This document shows positions 9,732 to 18,739 of a stretch of DNA of 64,000 bases, one piece after another. The translations under genes and the position numbers were made by a program. How positions within the stretch are numbered: position 1 is the first letter of the stretch; each line of letters opens with the position of its first letter. The stretch spans positions 1,906,501-1,970,500 of the forward strand of contig NZ_CATKVU010000006.1 of assembly GCF_949820605.1 (NCBI RefSeq). Reading direction: 5' to 3'. Source of the DNA: Segatella copri. Its GTDB lineage: Bacteria; Bacteroidota; Bacteroidia; Bacteroidales; Bacteroidaceae. The notes beneath the pieces were generated by a model. That model made no database searches and was not told where the DNA came from. It was given only the letters and a program-made list of their open reading frames with translations.

Positions 9732-10574
9732 ATGGCAAGATACATCAACCCATTCTCAGACTGGTCGTTCAAACGAATCTTCGGCCAGGAATACAGCAAA
9801 GACTTGCTGATTGAGTTCTTGAACCAGCTGCTCCTGGGAGAGCAGCATATCACAGATGTGAAGTTTAAGGACAAGGAGATGTTGCCAGAAACAAAAGACC
9901 AACGAGGTATCATCTACGACGTCTTTTGCGAAACTGACACAGGTGAGCACATTATCGTTGAAATGCAAAACAGGAGCCAGTCCTATTTCATCGACCGGTC
10001 TCTCTACTATGCATCGAAAACGATAGTAGACCAAGGCATAAAAGGACAATGGGATTATCATCTCACACCTGTTTATGTTATCTGTTTCATGAACTTTGAT
10101 GTAGATGAAAATACACCTAAAAAGTTCAGAACAGACGTTGTGCTGGCAGACAAGGATAGCGGAGAGGTTTATTCTAACAAAATCCGCTTCATCTACTTGG
10201 TAATGCCTCTTTTCAAGAAGAAAGAGGAAGAGTGTACTACGTTTTTAGATTGTTGGATTTATAATTTGAAGCATATGGAGACATTGGAAAAAATGCCTTT
10301 CGAGGCTCAGCATAAGATATTCAAGAGGTTGGCAGAAATCGCCGACTCCAAGAGCCTGACCAAAGAGGAACAGGAAAAATACGACAACAGCATGATGGTC
10401 ATGTGGGACAATTATGCGGTATATAAGCATGCTGAAGAGAAAGGAATAGAAAAAGGTATGGAAAAAGGTAGGAAAGAGATTGCTTTGAACCTATTGACAT
10501 ACAATACTCCAATAGACGTCATCGCAAAATCCACAGGATTATCTATCGAAGAAATCAAGAAATTGGAACAATAA
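9732..10574 (+). CDS. Rpn family / PD-(D/E)XK nuclease-family putative transposase
   Basis: A 280-residue member of the family annotated as Rpn recombination-promoting nuclease or PDDEXK_2 transposase. It opens MARYINPFSDWSFKRIFGQE, typical of these proteins. The nuclease motif is visible as YDVFCET (Asp near residue 63) followed by HIIVEMQNR, the E-x-Q part, near residue 77. The C-terminus has a charged EKGIEKGMEKGRKE helix and a small helical domain (DVIAKSTGLSIEEIKKLEQ). It has its own promoter and terminator and interrupts the pectin locus between two SusCD operons. The active site looks intact; the natural role of such proteins is unsettled. Confidence 0.85.
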   Translation: MARYINPFSDWSFKRIFGQEYSKDLLIEFLNQLLLGEQHITDVKFKDKEMLPETKDQRGIIYDVFCETDTGEHIIVEMQNRSQSYFIDRSLYYASKTIVDQGIKGQWDYHLTPVYVICFMNFDVDENTPKKFRTDVVLADKDSGEVYSNKIRFIYLVMPLFKKKEEECTTFLDCWIYNLKHMETLEKMPFEAQHKIFKRLAEIADSKSLTKEEQEKYDNSMMVMWDNYAVYKHAEEKGIEKGMEKGRKEIALNLLTYNTPIDVIAKSTGLSIEEIKKLEQ

Positions 10575-10592
10575 TACTATACGAATAATTGA

Positions 10593-10631
10593 GAGGGTGT
10601 GTCATAAGTGGGATGACATGCCCTCTTTTTT
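10593..10631 (+). terminator. Terminator hairpin, start of repeat element A
   Basis: GAGGGTGTGTCAT (10593-10605) pairs fully with ATGACATGCCCTC (10613-10625), allowing two G-U pairs, and TTTTTT follows. It can terminate the nuclease transcript. The 17 bases GAGGGTGTGTCATAAGT also occur inverted at 40686-40702 and as a 15/17 match at 40358-40374, in both cases next to a 22-bp array. Confidence 0.8.
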
Positions 10632-10846
10632 CGCTACTTCAGCCACTTCATTCTGCAAACTCAGCCACTTCATTCTGCAAACAAATCCGTCTCATTCTGC
10701 TTACGAATTCGAATCTTCGAGACAACGAAGTCATATCTTCAAGCCAGCGCAATCGAATCTTCAAGCCAGCGCAGTCGGATCTTTAAACCAGCGCAGTCGG
10801 ATGTATCGGCTCAATGAAACGTATGAACTTGCGCAATGAAGAACAT
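10627..10846 (+). repeat. 22-bp-period intergenic array A (about ten units)
   Basis: Consecutive 22-bp units begin at 10627, 10649, 10671, 10693, 10715, 10737, 10759, 10781, 10803 and 10825. Units at 10649, 10671 and 10693 share CATTCTGC at their start; those at 10715 to 10781 share CTTC or CTTT at their start, and the last three of these share CAGCGCA. From 10693 on every unit ends in AT. The sequence drifts between units but no base is gained or lost. Open frames across it are by-products of the repeat and I do not call a gene. Confidence 0.75.
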
Positions 10847-10962
10847 GGTTTCATCAGCTTACTTCAAAGGCCGAATTTATTGAAAGAAAAATTATTTTTC
10901 TCAAATCTAATACCACTAATATCACACTTAGACTTAACCATCTGATTATAAGCGAATAACGC

Positions 10963-11003
10963 GTGGCAATAAGGGACGTTTTTATTGTCACCTTATTGCC
11001 ACC
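10963..11003. repeat. Perfect 12-bp inverted repeat with 11-bp direct repeats
   Basis: GTGGCAATAAGG (10963-10974) and CCTTATTGCCAC (10991-11002) form a perfect stem. The right part also holds 11-bp direct repeats, TTATTGTCACC (10982-10992) and TTATTGCCACC (10993-11003), half of the 22-bp period seen on either side. Function unknown. Confidence 0.6.
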
Positions 11004-11050
11004 TGTTACCACGCCCCTGGTAAGCTGCTCCGCTTGCCCTGAGGCTGCTG

Positions 11051-11138
11051 AAATTACGTCACGACGTAGCAATCAGTGCGTCACGACGTAGCAATCAGTG
11101 CGTCACGACGTAGCAACAGATACGTCGTGATGTAATTT
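11051..11138. repeat. 22-bp-period array B inside an 18-bp inverted repeat
   Basis: Three 22-bp units start at 11057, 11079 and 11101; the first two are identical and contain CGTCACGACGTAGCAATCAG. The block is bounded by AAATTACGTCACGACGTA (11051-11068) and its inverted copy TACGTCGTGATGTAATTT (11121-11138), with one mismatch. Each unit also holds a near-palindrome around ACGTCACGACGT. Confidence 0.75.
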
Positions 11139-11192
11139 CTGCTAACTCCTGCCCCATCAAGTAAACCTCATCTGAACTTCAAAAAAGCCTCA

Positions 11193-11332
11193 GTAAACGT
11201 TACGTAAGGCTCACTTACCCGCCTGAATCAATACGACGAAAAGACAATATTGTAGAAACAACACTTCCGAAAACGTTTACGTTAGATTTTTCATTTATTT
11301 TATTCAACATTTAAAAATTTTAATTACCTTTG
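11193..11332 (+). promoter_or_regulatory. Promoter and candidate activator sites for the second SusC operon
   Basis: AAACGTTTACGT is at 11271-11282 and the -7 box TACCTTTG at 11325-11332, giving the same 54-bp offset as in the other two pectin promoters. A second, one-base-shorter variant, AAACGTTACGTAA, starts at 11195. The leader to the start codon is about 143 nt. Confidence 0.68.
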
Positions 11333-11479
11333 TAGCAGAAATCTAAGATTATAACCAAAAATCGAAGATTCCTTATGATCTATTGAGAATCAAACACGAC
11401 AACAACTAATCGCTAGTAAGTTCAATTAGACCAGAGAAACTTAACAAGATTAATAATAACCTACAAAACAAACATCGTT

Positions 11480-14400
11480 ATGTATCAACAACTGAAACGT
11501 GCCAGCATGGCACTGACCTTGAGTTCGGTTTGTTTCCTCGCCTTTGCGCAGAAAACAATCCAAGGTACCGTTAAGGATGCTAATGGCGACCCAATGATTG
11601 GTGTAACCATTACTGACCAGAATGGTAAAGCAGGTGGCATCACCGACCTTGACGGTAAGTTTACCATCCAGAACGCAGACCCTAATGCGGTCTTGACTTT
11701 CAGCTACATCGGCTGCAAGCCTAAGAAAGTTAAAGTAGGAAGTCAGAAAACATGGAACATCGTACTTGAAGATGACAACGCAGCCCTTGACGAGGTCGTT
11801 GTCGTTGGTTATGGTACTATGCGTAAACGCGACGTAACTGGTTCTATCGCATCTGTCAACTCAGAAAAGATAGCCGCTCGTGGTACTACCAATCTTGCTG
11901 AGTCTCTGCAGGGTTCTGTTCCTGGTGTCAACATCACCCAGTCTGGTAGCCGCGCAGGTGCAGGCTTCAATATTCAGGTTCGTGGACAGGCTTCTATCAA
12001 CAAGCAGGCACAGCCATTGTATGTTATCGATGGTGTAGTTTGCGACAACATGGACTTCCTCAATCCTGATGATATCGACCGCATCGACGTATTGAAAGAT
12101 GCATCTTCTACCGCCATCTATGGTTCCCGTGCCTCTGCCGGTGTCATCATGATTACCACCAAGGGCAGCAAGGGTGCAGACAAGGCACAGAAGGCTACCA
12201 TCTCTTATGACGGATATTATGGTATCAAGAAGTTGGCGCGCATGCCTGAGTTTATGGATGCCAACGAGTTTATGGATTATCGTTTTGCCAGATATACCAC
12301 GCTCGAAGGTAAGAACTACGATGGTTCTAGCCGCAAGGGTGTTGATGCCGAAGGACATCCACACTACATCATCAAGAATACCGACTTGAATTCTGCCTTC
12401 CTTGCCCGCAAGGGAGCAACCAGCTACAAAGACTCCAAAATTTATGAGCTGATGATGGATCCAAGTTTCGACGGTTACGACTGGAAGAAGATGGTTACCC
12501 GCACAGCCGCCCAGCAAAACCACTTCATCAGTGCTGCCGGTGCTACAGAAAAGGTAAACTACCGTGTAGGTATGGGTTATCAGGGCGAGGAAAACGTATT
12601 CAAAGGCAATGACTATGAGCGTTTCAACTTCAAGGGAGCAATGGATGCCAAGCTCTCCAAGATATTCGAGGCAGGTTTCTCTACCAACATGTCTATGAGC
12701 CGCACCCAGGACGTATGTACTGATGGTACTTATTCTCCATACGTGAATGCATTCTATTTTAACCCATTCGTATCTCCAACAGATGCAGATGGCAACCTGA
12801 TTCCTAACCCGGGAGCAAAGGCAGCCTTTGGTGCAGATGCAAATTTTACATCTACATATAACCCGCTCATCGATTTGAATGACGGCAACTACACCGACGA
12901 GACCAAGATGTACCGACTGATGGGTAACTTCTACCTGCGTGCCAACATTATCAAGGGATTGAAGTTTACAACCACCTTCTCTCCTAACTACTCTCACAAG
13001 CGCCAGGGAATCTTCTATGCAACAGGTCTGAACGAGGGTAATGACGTAGGTTCTACTTACTACCAGAAGAACAAGACCAACTTCGGATCCGTTGCCAATA
13101 CAACCCGTGTAGACTGGACGTGGGACAACCAGTTTGACTACAACCGCACATTTGGCGACCACACCGTTGGTGCCATGGCACTGTTCTCACTCTACAAGAG
13201 CAATACAGAATACCAGTATGAAGAAGGCAAGGGTATCGCCAGCGACCATACTACATTCCACAACCTGGGAACAGCCAGCGGCGACAAAACGCTCTCCTCT
13301 TCTTATACTGAGTCATCATTGGAGTCATTTGCTTTCCGTGCCAACTATTCCTACAAGGGTCGTTACATGGCTACAGCTACACTCCGTACCGATGGCAGTT
13401 CACGTTTCGCAGACGGCAACCGATGGGGCTGGTTCCCTTCTGTAGCTGCAGCATGGCGTATCTCAGATGAAGCTTGGATGAAGCAGTTCAACAACTGGCT
13501 TGATAATGCTAAACTCCGTATTTCATACGGTGTTACAGGTAACAACAATGTGGGTGACTATGTAACTATCGCTTCTGCTACAGGTCCATCTTATGTAACC
13601 ATTGACGGCAAAGAGGTACAGGGTTATCATCCTAACGGATTGATAAATACAAAACTCATCTGGGAGAAGGTAAAGGAATTTGATGTAGGTCTCGACCTGA
13701 GTTTCCTGAAAAACCGCATCAATGTAACAGCCGACTTCTACAACCGTCTTTCTGATGGTCAGATTATGTCACGTTCAGTGCCTATCGAAACTGGTGAGAA
13801 GACTTCAACCTTCAATGTAGGTTCTGTCCAGAATAGAGGTATTGAACTCGGTTTAAACTTTAACATCATCAACAAGAAAGACTTCTCCTGGAGTGCGAAC
13901 GTAAACTTCGCCCGCAACTGGAACAAGATTAAGGAGTTGAGTAATGGTAAGGTTGACGAGGTAGCCAACAACTGGTTTATCGGCGAACCACTGAATGTAC
14001 TCCGTGACTATACCCATACCGAAGTGATTACCGACAAGGGTGTAACCATGCACACCATGAATGGTGACAAGCACTATACCCTGAAGGAATTCTACGAGAA
14101 GTATGGCACTAAGTATAAGTGGTATGAAGGTCAGGTAGCCGTAAACGACTGGAACGATGACGGTAAGATTGACGACAACGATAAGCAGATTTATGGCTGC
14201 ACAGATCCTCGCTGGACCGGTAGTTTCTCTACCAATGTTTACTTCAAGGGTTTCGACTTCTCCATCATGTTCTATACCAAGAGCGGATTCTGGTCACGCA
14301 GCTACTTCCATGAGAAGTATATGAAGTATAGCGACCGTGGTAATGCCCACATGCAACTGGATTACTACATACCAAAGGGAGCACCAATCATCGATCATGC

Positions 14401-14755
14401 AACAGGTGAGATTACAACCGCCACAGAGACCCACTACGGAAAGTATCCTTATCCAAACAACAGCGATACATCTATGGGTGGTTACTTCGGCGACAAGGGT
14501 TCAGCCAAGGGAGAAGGCTTCCAGTATCAGAAGACCTCTTTCACCAAGGTTAAGAACATTACCCTGGGTTACACATTGCCTAAGAGCGTAGTTAGCAAGG
14601 CTGGTATCAGAAATCTCCGTGTTTATGTAAACGTTCTGAACCCATTCTGCTTCACCAACTACAAGGGCTTCGACCCAGAGTGGGCATCACAGAATCTGCA
14701 GAATGGCGGTCCATCATCTGTAACCTACCAGTTTGGTGTAAATCTTAAGTTCTAA
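11480..14755 (+). CDS. SusC/RagA-family TonB-dependent outer-membrane transporter (second copy)
   Basis: Second oligosaccharide importer of the pectin locus, 1091 residues. It has a signal peptide (about 1-23, ending AFAQ), a regulatory-like domain (about 25-105), a plug with VVVVGYGTMRKRDVTGSIAS and VIDGVVCDN, and a beta-barrel ending GVNLKF. It resembles the SusC at 2647 in layout but its barrel sequence is clearly different, so the two probably take different pectin fragments rather than being a recent duplication. The SusD gene follows after 24 nt. Its promoter carries the shared pectin element. Confidence 0.95.
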   Translation: MYQQLKRASMALTLSSVCFLAFAQKTIQGTVKDANGDPMIGVTITDQNGKAGGITDLDGKFTIQNADPNAVLTFSYIGCKPKKVKVGSQKTWNIVLEDDNAALDEVVVVGYGTMRKRDVTGSIASVNSEKIAARGTTNLAESLQGSVPGVNITQSGSRAGAGFNIQVRGQASINKQAQPLYVIDGVVCDNMDFLNPDDIDRIDVLKDASSTAIYGSRASAGVIMITTKGSKGADKAQKATISYDGYYGIKKLARMPEFMDANEFMDYRFARYTTLEGKNYDGSSRKGVDAEGHPHYIIKNTDLNSAFLARKGATSYKDSKIYELMMDPSFDGYDWKKMVTRTAAQQNHFISAAGATEKVNYRVGMGYQGEENVFKGNDYERFNFKGAMDAKLSKIFEAGFSTNMSMSRTQDVCTDGTYSPYVNAFYFNPFVSPTDADGNLIPNPGAKAAFGADANFTSTYNPLIDLNDGNYTDETKMYRLMGNFYLRANIIKGLKFTTTFSPNYSHKRQGIFYATGLNEGNDVGSTYYQKNKTNFGSVANTTRVDWTWDNQFDYNRTFGDHTVGAMALFSLYKSNTEYQYEEGKGIASDHTTFHNLGTASGDKTLSSSYTESSLESFAFRANYSYKGRYMATATLRTDGSSRFADGNRWGWFPSVAAAWRISDEAWMKQFNNWLDNAKLRISYGVTGNNNVGDYVTIASATGPSYVTIDGKEVQGYHPNGLINTKLIWEKVKEFDVGLDLSFLKNRINVTADFYNRLSDGQIMSRSVPIETGEKTSTFNVGSVQNRGIELGLNFNIINKKDFSWSANVNFARNWNKIKELSNGKVDEVANNWFIGEPLNVLRDYTHTEVITDKGVTMHTMNGDKHYTLKEFYEKYGTKYKWYEGQVAVNDWNDDGKIDDNDKQIYGCTDPRWTGSFSTNVYFKGFDFSIMFYTKSGFWSRSYFHEKYMKYSDRGNAHMQLDYYIPKGAPIIDHATGEITTATETHYGKYPYPNNSDTSMGGYFGDKGSAKGEGFQYQKTSFTKVKNITLGYTLPKSVVSKAGIRNLRVYVNVLNPFCFTNYKGFDPEWASQNLQNGGPSSVTYQFGVNLKF

Positions 14756-14779
14756 TCTCATTAAATGAAGTAAACAATT

Positions 14780-16489
14780 ATGAAAAAGATATTATATAGC
14801 GTAGCATTGGCGGCCTGCTGCATGGGAACCATGACAAGTTGCAGCGACTTCCTGGATGCGAGCAACAAGTCGAATGTAACTGCTAAACAGAGTTTTGCGA
14901 CAAAAGAGGGATTAAACAACCTCGTCAATGATGCCTATCAGCATCTGCAAAACGTTTATGCAGCTCCTCTGTTCACTAGCTGTTTCTCAGCAGGTACAGA
15001 CATGTATGCCGATGCCCGTAACAAGATGAACGAGGCATTGAACACTTACGAGACCTTGACTCCAGAAAATACGGATATCAAGAATCTCTATACTTACCTC
15101 TATTCAGGTATACGTGCAGCCAACTCCGTGTCATATTATGCACAGACAGCCCAAGTTGATGAAAAGACTAAGGGGCAGCTTGTAGGCGAAGCCCGTGTAT
15201 TGGCTGCTTACGAGTATTATCTCCTGGTAAACAACTTCGGTGGTGTTCCTATCATGAAGGACTTCCTCACCACAGCAGACACAGGATATCCTAAGTCTTC
15301 TGCTGCAGATGTATATGCCTATATCATCAGCGAGCTCGAAGATGTTATCAGTAAGAATGTGCTCCAAGCTTCTACAGCTACCAAGGGTGGCGGCAGAATC
15401 AGCCAGGAAACAGCCAAGGCGATCCTTGCCAAGACCTACCTTTCTGCAGCATGGGACCTCAACAAGCAGGAATACTTCTCCAAGGCTGCAGCTCTTGCCG
15501 ATGAGGTGATTGCAGGCAGAAAACTGACTACCCCATTTGCCAAGCTCTGGAAGGCAGACGGATCGGGCGATGACAACGAAGAGTTCCTTTGGGATGTGGA
15601 ATATGATTTGGCTACAGCCAACAATACAACATCAGGTGGTACAGAATGGAGCGGTTACTACTGCAACTATCTGGGTGGAAACGAGGATAACATCAAGGCT
15701 ACAACCTCCAGCTATGTACCAACCCTCTATGCCTTGCATTGTTTCAAGAAGGGAGACCAGCGTTACGATGCTACCTTCATGAAGGAATTGCCAGATATAA
15801 ACAAAGGAAATGCTGCAGGTACCGGTTACTGGACCTGGTACAAGAATGGTGAGAGTCTGGTAGGTAAGCCAGTAACCCGTTACTATTCTGCGTGGTATGA
15901 AACTGATGCCGACTTTGAAGCATGGAAGGCTATAGATCCAGCCAACAGAGCAAACACCTATCGCATTCCGATGGATTCACAGAGCAAGGAAGCCCAGAAT
16001 ATGGACGGCAGAGATATGGAATATTACGATAATCAGCAACTGGTATATGGTTCCAGTCCATGCAAGAAGTTTGACGACAGCAAGACTGCTAAGACAGAGA
16101 AGAACACCTGCTATCGCGACATCCATATCATCACTTTGCCAGAGATGTATCTCGTAGCAGCTGAGGCTTATCTGAAGGCTGGTGTTAATGATAAGGCATT
16201 AGCACGACTCAATGAGGTTCACCAGCGCGCTGGTCTTTCTGCACTTACAGGAACTATCACTATCGATGACATCCTTGATGAGAATGCATGCGAGAACTTC
16301 GGTAATGAGGCACGCTGGATGGATCTTCGAAGAACACAGACCCTGGTAACACGTTGCACCAAGTATAACCATGAGATGGGAGACAAGGCTGCCCAGTATA
16401 TCGGCAAGAAGCTTCTTCGCCCTATCCCACAGGCTGCAATTGATGCCAATGACCAACTGACATTAGCCGACCAGAATCCTGGTTACTAA
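14780..16489 (+). CDS. SusD/RagB-family surface glycan-binding lipoprotein (second copy)
   Basis: Partner of the SusC gene 24 nt upstream. The 569-residue product has a lipobox MTSC (Cys near residue 21) followed by SDFLDASNKS. RagB/SusD landmarks are VLAAYEYYLLVNNFGGVPI in the TPR region and ENFGNEARWMDLRRTQTL near the C-terminus. Length is typical. No SusE/F-type gene follows; the operon ends at the terminator 60 nt downstream. Confidence 0.94.
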   Translation: MKKILYSVALAACCMGTMTSCSDFLDASNKSNVTAKQSFATKEGLNNLVNDAYQHLQNVYAAPLFTSCFSAGTDMYADARNKMNEALNTYETLTPENTDIKNLYTYLYSGIRAANSVSYYAQTAQVDEKTKGQLVGEARVLAAYEYYLLVNNFGGVPIMKDFLTTADTGYPKSSAADVYAYIISELEDVISKNVLQASTATKGGGRISQETAKAILAKTYLSAAWDLNKQEYFSKAAALADEVIAGRKLTTPFAKLWKADGSGDDNEEFLWDVEYDLATANNTTSGGTEWSGYYCNYLGGNEDNIKATTSSYVPTLYALHCFKKGDQRYDATFMKELPDINKGNAAGTGYWTWYKNGESLVGKPVTRYYSAWYETDADFEAWKAIDPANRANTYRIPMDSQSKEAQNMDGRDMEYYDNQQLVYGSSPCKKFDDSKTAKTEKNTCYRDIHIITLPEMYLVAAEAYLKAGVNDKALARLNEVHQRAGLSALTGTITIDDILDENACENFGNEARWMDLRRTQTLVTRCTKYNHEMGDKAAQYIGKKLLRPIPQAAIDANDQLTLADQNPGY

Positions 16490-16546
16490 TCAAAGTCATT
16501 ATGTTGATAAGAAAACCTATCAGGACATACGTTAATCATTAGGTTT

Positions 16547-16595
16547 AAGACCGTATCCTAGGGAGATAATTCCTGATGGATACGGTCTTTCTTTT
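16547..16595 (+). terminator. Terminator of the second SusCD operon
   Basis: AAGACCGTATCC (16547-16558) pairs perfectly with GGATACGGTCTT (16578-16589), followed by TTCTTTT. Confidence 0.85.
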
Positions 16596-16618
16596 GGTTC
16601 TATCAGCAAGGTATACGT

Positions 16619-16680
16619 AATCGTTTTCGTAGTTTTTCGCCCACTATCTGCATGTGATAAGCAAAAATGTCGTAACTTTG
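16619..16680 (+). promoter_or_regulatory. Promoter and candidate activator site for the GH28-GH43 operon
   Basis: AATCGTTTTCGT (16619-16630) matches the AAACGTTTACGT element at 10 of 12 positions and stands 54 bp before the -7 box TAACTTTG (16673-16680), exactly as at the second SusC promoter. The leader to the start codon is about 48 nt. Confidence 0.6.
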
Positions 16681-16732
16681 CAGAAAATCTTATAGAATAC
16701 AAAAATAATAAAATAAATAAACCTAAGAAGAA

Positions 16733-18718
16733 ATGAAGAAATCAATCATTAAGACAGTCGTGCTTGCTGCGCTCATGGCTCTGCCAATGTTCGCTAAAGC
16801 ACAAACTTTCGCTGGTATCACAGCCGAGCAGAACGCACAGAAAACTCCTGAAGGATGGACTGCCGTAGAACTGCCACAGTTGCCTACCATCACTTCGGCA
16901 AACACATTTAATATCAAAGATTATGGTGCTTCTACTACGACAGAAGACAACACCAAGGCTATCCAAAAAGCACTTGATGCTGTGCCTACAACAGGTGGTA
17001 TGGTCGTGATTCCTGCCGGTACATGGATGTTTGGTAGTATAGACCAGATGACAAGCAAGACCGAAGTACTCAGCATCAAGTCGAAAACCGTTCTCCACCT
17101 TTGCGCAGGAGCAACCTTGAAGCTCGTGGAATATGGAAAGGCACCAAATAACGAAACAATCTTTATCGGTTGCAAGAACAAGAACCAGAGCGACATTGTC
17201 ATAGAGGGCGAAGGTGAAACTTCTATTATCGATGGTCAGGGTACTCGCTGGTGGAAGGCTCGCGACAATAAGGAGACATTCAATCCTGGAGCGATGATCC
17301 GTTTCGAGAAAGGCAGCCGATTCCTGATTCGCAGTCTCAAGGTACAGAATACTCCTGGTGTCAACATCACCTTGAGCAACAGCAATGGTGCCAGCAATGG
17401 TACTGTTCATGATGTAATCATCTATAACCCTTCTTCTGAAACCAAGACAGAGCAGCCTTCTCATAACACAGACGGTATCTCTATCTGGGGTCATCACATG
17501 AACATCTATAACTGCAACATCAGTACAGGTGATGATAACGTAGTTTGCGATGACAATGCACAGTATATCCATGTTTGGAACTGCGACTTCGGTACAGGAC
17601 ATGGTGCTTCTATCGGTAGCTACACCAAGAACATCAAGCATGTATGGTTCGACAACATCACCATGAACGGAACAACAGCAGGAATCCGCATGAAGACGGG
17701 TATCAATAGCAATGGTACGCTGCGTGGCGGTGGCGAGGAGGACTGGAAGTTCACCAACTTCACCATGACCAAGGTTAAGAACCCATTCTCTATCGACTGC
17801 TACTACGACAAGAACTACAACAGCGACCCTGCCGTAGATAAGGCAAACGCCAGAGCTCTTGATAGTACTACCCCAACCTACACCAACATTCTGCTTCAGA
17901 ACGTGAAGACAACAGATGTCTGCGAAGGTAACGCTATCTTCCTGATTGGCCGCCCTGAGAGCCACATCAAGAACGTGACACTCGACAACGTGCAGATTTC
18001 TGCCAAGAAAGGTATCGACATCCGTTTCGTAGATAATCTCGTGTTTAAGAATAATTCTAAGATTACCGTCAGCAGCGGTTCAATCTGGCTCAAGAAGTTT
18101 GCTTCTACTTGGACAGACGAATGTGATGCTACGTCTACAGGTTCAACCGTTACTGATACCAAGGGTCCTTTCACATTAAACTCAAAAACTTTGACGGATA
18201 AGACAGCCGGTTCTTTCAGCAACGGCTTCGCTATCAGCAATGAGAAGGGAAAGATATACGATACTGGTTCTGGTACCAACTATATCAAGTATAGCGCCAA
18301 TCAATACACCATCATCATTCCTGACGGCATAAAGATTGTCAAAATGGATATCGAGGGAAAAGACAATTACACAGATGCAGATGCCTATCTCGGCGAGATA
18401 AACGGCACAAGCTATGATGCTTCTACCTATGTTTTTCCAAAAGACAAAAGTCTGAAAAAATATACAGTAGAGTTTGATTCACCTGTAGAGCACACGCTTA
18501 CTTTCACTCCAAAGGTAAAGCAGTGCATCCTGCAGTTCACTCTCTATACAGAGACTTCTACAGGCATTCAGCCAATTGCTGCCATCGCCAAGGTAAACAA
18601 TAACAACATTTACGACCTCAGCGGTCGCATGGTAAAGCTCAATGCCAAGGCGGAAGACCTGCAAGGTCTCAAAAAAGGGATCTATATCTACAACAACAAG
18701 AAATACGTAGCTAAATAA
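16733..18718 (+). CDS. Polygalacturonase-type glycoside hydrolase family 28
   Basis: Hydrolyses alpha-1,4 bonds in polygalacturonan or related pectin. The 661-residue product has a signal peptide (about 1-23, ending AKAQ) and a right-handed beta-helix. All GH28 motifs are present: NTDG at residues 245-248, GDDN at 266-269, GHG at 289-291 and IRMKTG near 318, with the three catalytic Asp at 247, 267 and 268. The region after about 440 is additional: it contains a beta-rich segment and ends with IYDLSGRMVKL and a short LKKGIYIYNNKKY module like that of the pectinesterase. It is 21 nt before the GH43 gene and under the shared pectin element. Endo or exo action cannot be told from sequence. Confidence 0.92.
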   Translation: MKKSIIKTVVLAALMALPMFAKAQTFAGITAEQNAQKTPEGWTAVELPQLPTITSANTFNIKDYGASTTTEDNTKAIQKALDAVPTTGGMVVIPAGTWMFGSIDQMTSKTEVLSIKSKTVLHLCAGATLKLVEYGKAPNNETIFIGCKNKNQSDIVIEGEGETSIIDGQGTRWWKARDNKETFNPGAMIRFEKGSRFLIRSLKVQNTPGVNITLSNSNGASNGTVHDVIIYNPSSETKTEQPSHNTDGISIWGHHMNIYNCNISTGDDNVVCDDNAQYIHVWNCDFGTGHGASIGSYTKNIKHVWFDNITMNGTTAGIRMKTGINSNGTLRGGGEEDWKFTNFTMTKVKNPFSIDCYYDKNYNSDPAVDKANARALDSTTPTYTNILLQNVKTTDVCEGNAIFLIGRPESHIKNVTLDNVQISAKKGIDIRFVDNLVFKNNSKITVSSGSIWLKKFASTWTDECDATSTGSTVTDTKGPFTLNSKTLTDKTAGSFSNGFAISNEKGKIYDTGSGTNYIKYSANQYTIIIPDGIKIVKMDIEGKDNYTDADAYLGEINGTSYDASTYVFPKDKSLKKYTVEFDSPVEHTLTFTPKVKQCILQFTLYTETSTGIQPIAAIAKVNNNNIYDLSGRMVKLNAKAEDLQGLKKGIYIYNNKKYVAK

Positions 18719-18739
18719 TTCATTTAAACATCGGTAACA

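Noticed and set aside
10589..10839. Open reading frames across the 22-bp array
   Set aside because: The frames are open only because the repeat lacks stop codons; the predicted proteins are repetitive, match no family, and the unit length is not a multiple of three.
12000..13162. Long minus-strand open frame opposite the second SusC gene
   Set aside because: It is a shadow of the SusC codon pattern and its translation resembles no protein family.
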